From Paralichthys olivaceus (lineage: Eukaryota > Chordata > Actinopteri > Pleuronectiformes > Paralichthyidae): 64,000 nt of DNA. The translations under genes and the position numbers were made by a program. The stretch covers positions 23,564,501 through 23,628,500 of the forward strand of contig NC_091093.1 of the NCBI RefSeq assembly GCF_024713975.1. Direction: 5' to 3'. Under the pieces are notes generated by a model that worked only from the letters and a program-made list of their open reading frames with translations, did not search any database and was not told the origin of the DNA. Positions 54,901-64,000 of this stretch are shown here, piece by piece. Each line of letters opens with the position of its first letter. Within the stretch, counting starts at the first letter, position 1.

Positions 54901-57900
54901 TCCTGCAGCTATGGATCGTCCCAAGGACCTGACCTTCTCCGACATCGACTCCACCTCTATGCGCATCACTTGGGACAGCCCCGATGGCACAGTGACATCA
55001 TACCGCGTCACGTACTCCAGCTCAGAGGAGGGTGAGAAGGAGCTGCGTCCTGCACCCAGACCTGACCAGGACAGTGTGTTGCTGAGAGGCCTTCGTCCCG
55101 GGACCGAGTACACGGTGAAAGTCTTCGCTCTCCATGGCCGCAAACCCAGCACACCCTTAGTGGGAACTCAGGCCACAGGTAGAAATACATTCTGTAGAAA
55201 ACTCAATCATGACTTTATTTATTCCCTGAGTCCAACTCTAAAATGCTTTTTTTGCTTTTGCTCTCAGTGATCCCTGCTCCGACCGACCTGGTGATCTCTG
55301 AGGTCGGTCCCTCTACCTTCACTGTGTCATGGCGAGCCCCCACTGCTCGCCTGTCGGGCTACCGCGTGGTCGTCATCCCCAAGAACATCAACAGCCCCAC
55401 CAAAGAGATGAATGTTGCTCCAGACACCACACGTGTCGTCGTACCCGGGCTCATGGTAAACACATGTCTGGTCTATTTACACAGGTTCGTAGTCAGTCAG
55501 TGAGTAAGTAAGTAAGTAAGTATCAGCTGTGTGTCTCTGTATCGTAGGTGGCAACCACGTACCAGATACAGGTCTACGCTCTGAAGAACTCTGTTTCCAG
55601 CAGACCACTGGAGGGAGAGACCACCACGCTGGAAGGTCACTGGCTGCACCATGAATGAGAAACATTTCCAGTCATCACCGATTATCATCCACTGCTCTGT
55701 TTCACGTCGGTTTTCCTCTCCTCCTTATCACAGACGTGAGTCCTCCTCGCCGTGTGCGTATCTCTGATGTGAAGGACTCTTCCTTCACCCTGAACTGGCG
55801 CACCAAGATAGAAACCATCAGTGGTTTCCTGATCGATGCCACGCCTGTCGGTGGCTCGCGCCCAACCATCAGCAGGACCATCCCAGGAGAGACACGCACC
55901 TACACACTCACAGGTACAACGCCATGTCCTGCTTAAACCTTTAAAAGATGGGAGGAGTTTGGGAGGTGTGTTTTATTTCTTTTTTTACAGTGTAACTTGC
56001 TTTTTTCCCTCAGGTCTGCAGCCTGGCACCACGTACACTGTTAATCTGTACACTCTGAATGGCAACACAAGGAGCGCCCCGTTTACGCTCACAATTCAAA
56101 CAGGTACTACACAAACCTATCCATCCAAAATTGGCTTTTATAACCACTTAACAGCCATGTGGTGTCTTCGTTATGTTTGCCATTATGAATACTTTTACTA
56201 CACAGAATAAACAATGCAGGAAAATATGTGTATTTATTTTTATATGTCGGGTAAGAAAAAATCTTAAATTTTATTTTCAAGCTCCATATATTTGGTTGTT
56301 TTCTTTTTATTTATAGTTATAATGAAGTTTAGGATTTAACTGTAAAATATCAAGACTCATCTACATTTATACTGGCATCTGCCCAATCCATACGGACTGA
56401 TATAGAATAATAACCAGATTACCCGGTGTGTATTTTTCTTCATAGCTCAACCAGTGGTCCAGGCTCCCACCAACATTCAGTTCACATCTATGACCCCTAC
56501 CTCCATCTCCTTCACCTGGCAGCCTCCTGCCACGCAGATCACAGGATACTACATCACGTACGAGGAGCAATACGGAGCGCCACGGGAGCTGTTCCCTCAA
56601 CCCCACGCTGGTCAAAACTACGCCACCGTCTCTGGTAGGTGCTCGCAAACATGTGCCAGATTTATAAAAATCTGCTTCATGTGGGTTCCATTGCTTATTA
56701 TTATTTTCTCACATGTCAACATGAGTCGAGTGCATCCTAACTGTTCCACTGAGGGATAACTGTTCCTCTCATCAGGCCTGAAACCAAGCACAGAGTACAT
56801 CATCAAGATCATTGCCATCCAGAACACACAGAGAAGCACGCCTCTGGTGGGCAGAATCAGGACTCGTGAGTATTATCACACTTCCCTTCTGTACTGTGAC
56901 AAATGTAATGGTAAAAGATACCTGTTCAAATTATTTAGCAAAGGAATAAAACTGAAATCAGGTAAGGGTAAACTGTAAAAATGGGTTTGACAGGCAGCTT
57001 TAATCTGCTCAGAGGCTTTGAGATAAACTGCAGTCAAACAGCATCAGGCTCCTAAAATAATAATATTTTTAATATTTTATTTTGAATGCCAACAGAAATC
57101 AAGTCATTCAAAATATATCCTGTGTGTTTGCAATATTACAATATTCATGACACAGAACCCCAGTAATGCTGCATATCCATCACTCCCTGCTGGCAGAGAT
57201 ATGTAACAGCAGCTCTGCTTTACAACCCCCTCACCCACCTCGTCTAACTGCTTCCCTAACCCCGTCTCTCCGCCCAGAACCAAGCTCCCTGCTTCCCCTG
57301 CCTCTGCCCCACCACCCTGGTGATGACAAGCTGGATGTGCCAGAAACTCACTTGGACAATAGAGTCCATGTAGTGGGTCCCAATGGCCAGGATGGGCTTG
57401 GCGATCACAACCAGCATGTGGAGTACACAGAGTACAACAACAATGGAGACAACAAGTTTAATGGAAACAGTGGCCACCCACAATACCCCTATGGGCAAGT
57501 GCGTGAGCCCCTGGTCTTTGTGCCCCTCCCTGATGCAGAGGGCCGCAGATTGCCCATACTGAAGCTGAACGTGCCCGTTGGCTCCGCGTTTGGTAATGAC
57601 ACAGGGGTGCCACAGGAGGCCCAAACTCAGACCACCATCTCCTGGAAGCCTTACAGTCAGAGCAACGCCTACCTGGTGTCCTGCCAACCTCTCACACAAT
57701 TAAATGAGAAGATGTTCCAGGTAAGAGACGAGGGTGTTAGCTTCCAGTGATAATCATCAGTTATATTACATGAAAACTCTCATTTCATGTAATGTAACCT
57801 CATCGCTGTCTCTGCCTGTCCAGGTCCGTCTGCCAAACTCAGCCACCACAGCCACCCTGATAGGACTCACCCCTGGAGCGAACTACAAGGTGCTCGTTGA

Positions 57901-59379
57901 GGCTCTGATGGGGGCGCTCAAACACAAGATTCTGGAGCAGGTTGTCACTGCTGGAAACACAAGTAAGTGACCTACAGCTACTGCTGAGTGTAAACGAATC
58001 AAACACCTGCTAATTAGGTTGGAACTCCAGCGTGTATAAAAAGGTTGGTCAACTCTTTCTGAAAGGAAGAGAGCAGAACTCCACCTCTGCCCAACAGGCA
58101 CCTTATGAAACCAAATCTGAATTCACTAGATCTGGATCTGCTCCAAATTGCACACACATAGATATCATTCATATCATGCCAGATTTGTTTCATCAAGATC
58201 CATTCATTTGCTCTTCCTCATATTCCAGTCCCAGAAGGAGGGCCCTCCACCGGGGACTCGTGTTATGATGCCTTTACTGCAACCCACCATGACGTTGGCG
58301 CTGAGTGGGAGCGGATGTCCGAGACCGGCTTCAAGCTGTGGTGCAAGTGCCTGGGTCTGGGAAGTGGCCACTTCAGATGTGATTCATCCAGTAAGTTTTG
58401 GACACTTGATTTTCAGGACATATTTGTAATCTGCATGGAAGTCAGATTCTGCCATTTTGTTAAAAAAAAAAAATCCTTTAAGTCAGTGTCATAAGAAAGT
58501 TTAGTTAATCAATTTGTTAAAATAAAACTTTCTCTCAAAATAACATTTTATGTCAAAATAGCAACTTACTGACTCAAAATAACAACTTACTGACTTATTA
58601 TTGATAATTCTATTATTCGTATTATTCTCTCTCTGATTAGAGTGGTGCCATGACAACGGCGTCAACCATCGCATTGGAGAGAAGTGGGACCGCCGTGCAG
58701 AGAATGGTCACTTAATGAGCTGCACTTGTTTGGGAAACGGCAAAGGAGAGTTCAAGTGTGAACCACGTAAGGCCTCCCATCCACCCAATAAAATGTTCTA
58801 TGACTGTTTGAGAAGTTGCGTGTGAATTTTAACATGTTCGTACTCCATCACAGATGAATCCACGTGCTATGATGAAGGGAAAACGTACCAGGTGGGCAAC
58901 CACTGGCAGAAGGAGTACCTGGGCGCCATCTGTACCTGCACATGCTTTGGGGGTCAACAGGTACAACACATCAGCCTCACTCTATCTGGTTCTGATGTTC
59001 AGTGTGATGCTCGTTATCCTGAATCAATGGAATGAAACGTGTAGACACATGTGGCTGAAGAATGTTTTGTCTCATCAGGGCTGGCGATGTGAGAACTGCC
59101 GCAGACCAGGTGCTGATGTTGATGCCAGTCTGCTGCAGCCTGTGAGATATGGAGAAAACACCCTGCACAAAATGGTCAGTTCAATTCATCATTAAGTACT
59201 TAGAGATACGTAGCAACTCTTCATTAAAACAGAGAAATCCAATGTTGATGATTTTCATTCACAATGGTGGTGAAGACTTACCTTTTTTAATTTTCCTGCA
59301 GAATATTCATTGCCCCATCGAGTGCCTCCGACCCGAGCTGCTGGCAGATGCACTCGCTCCACCAGTTCCCAGGGAATAA
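39798..59379 (+). CDS. fn1: fibronectin 1 (46 coding exons, complete)
   Basis: Secreted dimeric adhesion glycoprotein that links integrins, collagen, heparin and fibrin. The 46 exons, all AG/GT with matching phases, sum to 7398 nt: 2465 aa when EDB and EDA are both included (human longest form about 2477). Signal peptide residues 1-21, then a basic KKQQRR pro-site before Gln30. Exon order: FNI 1-6 (exons 2-7, 40189-42087), FNII 1-2 (42199-42381, 42639-42815), FNI 7-9 (43273-43907), FNIII 1-7 (45892-50751), EDB, FNIII 8-11, EDA, FNIII 12-14, V plus III-15 (57278-57720, 57824-57962), FNI 10-12 (58229-59174) and a C-terminal exon (59302-59379) with CPIEC for dimer disulphides. RGD is residues 1610-1612. 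A tail-to-tail atic neighbour supports orthology; it is probably fn1a, but the paralogue is not proven. Confidence 0.98.
40189..42087 (+). other. fn1: fn1 fibrin/heparin-binding N-terminal region, FNI 1-6
   Basis: Six exons, one per FNI module: 40189-40314, 40646-40783, 41005-41136, 41420-41557, 41637-41783 and 41899-42087. All are phase 1 to phase 1. Each module has the four-cysteine pattern ending CxCxGxGxGxxxC or similar. FNI-5 keeps the GNGRG loop. The last exon also carries the linker before the gelatin-binding region. Confidence 0.93.
42199..43907 (+). other. fn1: fn1 gelatin-binding region, FNII 1-2 and FNI 7-9
   Basis: Exons 42199-42381 and 42639-42815 encode the two FNII modules (kringle-like, with CxxPF and WC signatures). 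43273-43428, 43542-43670 and 43764-43907 encode FNI-7, -8 and -9. Strongly conserved segments such as [13 protein letters not shown] are visible. Long intron 12 (43908-45891) follows, holding no recognised gene. Confidence 0.93.
43908..45891 (+). other. fn1 intron 12 (about 2 kb), nothing coding
   Basis: The longest fn1 intron. It contains short GT tracts (about 45590-45607) and AT-rich sequence, and ends in a long T-run polypyrimidine tract before the acceptor at 45890-45891. No RNA gene or repeat family recognised. Confidence 0.6.
45892..50751 (+). other. fn1: fn1 type III modules 1-7
   Basis: III-1: 45892-46013, 46545-46713. III-2: 46804-46980, 47185-47313. III-3: 47427-47516, 47601-47795. 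III-4: one exon, 48687-48965. III-5: one exon, 49054-49317. III-6: 49413-49507, 49967-50135. III-7: 50270-50356, 50560-50751. Each has the Trp/Leu/Tyr core of FNIII folds (for example the GLRPGxxY turn). III-4 and III-5 lack the central intron. III-7 has Met where human has the buried free cysteine. Confidence 0.92.
49650..49800. repeat. dispersed fish repeat, family B fragment (reverse) in fn1 intron 21
   Basis: Words such as catgataatccatcctgcag and ataatcctgctaacaaacgc are the reverse complement of the 5' part of family B (ttgtttgttagctggatt, ccacaaaactcg). Confidence 0.5.
51763..52041 (+). CDS. fn1: fn1 alternatively spliced EDB (EIIIB) exon
   Basis: A single 279-nt exon, phase 1 at both ends, so skipping keeps frame. 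It encodes [20 protein letters not shown] and onwards to [15 protein letters not shown], clearly the EDB module (93 codons against 91 in mammals). The donor G|GTGATT departs from consensus, as expected of a regulated exon. The upstream intron is long (50752-51762) and the downstream one short (52042-52202). Confidence 0.93.
52203..54538 (+). other. fn1: fn1 central cell-binding region, FNIII 8-11
   Basis: III-8: 52203-52394, 52518-52607. III-9: single exon 53324-53590, as in mammals. III-10: 53706-53822, 53911-54072. III-11: 54165-54320, 54422-54538. III-10 has the loop TSRGDSPAS with RGD at 54021-54029. The III-9 synergy site reads PPTRN (53470-53484) instead of PHSRN. Confidence 0.95.
54909..55178 (+). 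CDS. fn1: fn1 alternatively spliced EDA (EIIIA) exon
   Basis: A single 270-nt exon (90 codons, the mammalian size), phase 1 at both ends. It begins [20 protein letters not shown], matching the DRPKGLAFTDVD start of human EDA. The integrin loop is EEGEKEL (55025-55045) where human has EDGIHEL. That stretch is purine-rich and overlaps where the mammalian exonic splicing enhancer lies. Confidence 0.94.
55268..56865 (+). other. fn1: fn1 heparin-binding region, FNIII 12-14
   Basis: III-12: 55268-55455, 55548-55635. III-13: 55734-55913, 56014-56103. III-14: 56446-56634, 56776-56865. III-13 keeps the basic cluster PPRRVRI, equivalent to the heparin-binding PPRRARV. The III-14 strand reads PATQI where human has PRARI. 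Confidence 0.92.
57278..57720 (+). CDS. fn1: fn1 V (IIICS) exon joined to first half of FNIII-15
   Basis: A 443-nt exon. The first part is the low-complexity variable segment with the CS1-type integrin site LDVP (LDV at 57331-57339, residues 2101-2103). No REDV site is seen. A phase-1 internal AG at 57603-57604, just after NDT and before [11 protein letters not shown], sits where the human V0 acceptor lies and would remove 109 residues. III-15 keeps its free cysteine (Cys2218, 57682-57684). Confidence 0.92.
58229..59379 (+). other. fn1: fn1 C-terminal fibrin-binding FNI 10-12 and dimerisation tail
   Basis: Exons 58229-58390, 58641-58766, 58854-58960, 59079-59174 and 59302-59379. They hold three FNI modules, then a tail with NIHCPIEC, keeping both cysteines that form the antiparallel interchain disulphides. 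The stop TAA is at 59377-59379. Confidence 0.93.
58510..58612. repeat. short A-rich tandem-like repeat in fn1 intron 42
   Basis: Repeats of the word caaaataacaacttactgac, of a kind common in fish introns. A related block (gagataaaatgtcattattt) lies at 60776-60930 in an atic intron. Confidence 0.5.
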
Positions 59380-59978
59380 AAGGATCAGTCGTCCGACATT
59401 TGCTTTGCTCCCTCACCGTCCAAACGCTGCACTGTCTCTCCCTGTAGAAGCCACGCTGTCTGTGACTGGACCGAACCAACTGCCTGATCACTTTCTGACA
59501 CTTCTCGCCAAAGATGTTACACCGCCTTGCTGCCTTAATCATTAGCTTTTATTATCATTATCAAATTCTCTAAATTTTTATTTTGTAAGGTTTCCATCCA
59601 TGGAAGTAATTTCGGGCTTGTGTCATATTTATACTCTTGTCAAACTGGCATTTGTTTCTGATTTAAGAATTCTAAAACATTTCCTTATCGAAAGAACAAA
59701 AGCTGTCAGAAAGTAAGCACTGCTAAAGAATGTCAATGTAGCTTTGTCCATGAAGAAGTGTTTCTCTTTTTCTGTAGCCCCTCTTCTGTCCCCTAGGGGT
59801 CGCACTGTGTGTGATTGACACTTTCTTATCCCCAAATATCTTTGTACTAATTTATCCCTTTAATCTCAAGGTGTGAATGTGTGAACTGGGATGTGAGAAT
59901 TTGAACTGTTCTATTTTTGTACTTTGTTGTCAGTGCCAAAGTTGTTTCTATCTTTGACAGAAAGAAGTCCCTTGTTTT

Positions 59979-59984
59979 AATAAA
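59979..59984 (+). promoter_or_regulatory. fn1: fn1 poly(A) signal AATAAA
   Basis: Canonical signal about 600 nt after the stop codon, with a short T/GT-rich stretch about 25-45 nt downstream. The 3' UTR would be about 59380-60005. Confidence 0.85.
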
Positions 59985-60217
59985 GCTGGAGAAATCCTGA
60001 AACCTTACCTCAGTGTTGTTTGGTTTTTGTAAATGAGAGAAATATCAAAGGCACAACTTAACTATTCAATTAACATGATTGTAAAGTTTCAAAAATCCAA
60101 ATGTTTTTGGATTACAGACAAATACATCAAATAGTTGATATATTAAAGTCTGGACCCACTGACTATGAGGCCAGCAAACTAAAAACAGACAAAATACCTG
60201 TTAACTGTCATTTACAG

Positions 60218-60223
60218 TTTATT
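60218..60223 (-). promoter_or_regulatory. atic: candidate atic poly(A) signal
   Basis: AATAAA on the minus strand (tttatt on plus), 190 nt after the atic stop. It is the best-placed signal between the two convergent genes. Confidence 0.55.
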
Positions 60224-60412
60224 TAACGCTGAAATGTGATGAACATACAATTAACAGTTTGTGTCTAATGTTAGGTTCACAAGTCAGGGATGCAGTTAGT
60301 GTTGCAAAACCTCGTAAATTTAGCATGATGCAGGTAGGAATGTTCTAAGTAACAGCAATGATACCCTAATACCCTAATTACCCTAATAAGCAAACTTGGA
60401 AAAACAAGATGC

Positions 60413-64000
<3,588 letters not shown>

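Noticed and set aside
60361-60390. Telomere-like ACCCTAAT words
   Set aside because: Only about three imperfect units with extra bases; too short for an interstitial telomeric repeat.

Overview
The window is nuclear DNA from a vertebrate, almost certainly a teleost fish and probably a percomorph. The reasons are compact spliced genes with GT-AG introns, long CA/GT microsatellites, and several dispersed repeats of a type common in fish genomes. Four vertebrate genes were reconstructed exon by exon, with every exon phase checked. They are rbms1 (minus strand, 372 aa), psmd14 (plus strand, 310 aa), fn1 (plus strand, 46 coding exons, 2465 aa with both EDB and EDA) and the 3' two thirds of atic (minus strand, 414 codons plus stop, running off the right edge).

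Layout: 1-1871 is the region downstream of (or the 3' UTR of) rbms1. rbms1 coding exons lie at 1872-14221, with a CpG-rich 5' region up to about 14700. 14850-18470 is a gene-free interval between the divergent rbms1 and psmd14 genes and holds AT-rich candidate enhancer sequence. psmd14 occupies about 18480-23345. 23345-39560 is a 16 kb interval with dispersed repeats, microsatellites and, at about 29290-30870 on the minus strand, a set of small exons whose cysteine pattern resembles the microseminoprotein (MSMB/MSMP) family; this is the least certain and most novel item. fn1 has a TATA promoter at 39616, a coding region of 39798-59379 and a poly(A) signal at 59979. atic runs from 64000 back to 60413 and faces fn1 tail to tail.

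The genes are functionally unrelated: an RNA-binding protein, the proteasome lid deubiquitinase, an extracellular matrix glycoprotein and a purine-synthesis enzyme. Their order matters for genome history. RBMS1 and PSMD14 are near each other at human 2q24, FN1 and ATIC are convergent neighbours at 2q35, and here the two pairs sit side by side.

fn1 is the richest locus. All alternatively spliced modules (EDB, EDA, V) are present with phase-compatible ends. RGD and the LDV site are conserved, while the synergy site, the III-7 free cysteine, and the EDA and III-14 integrin motifs differ from the human ones. Two type III modules (III-4 and III-5) are each encoded by one exon.
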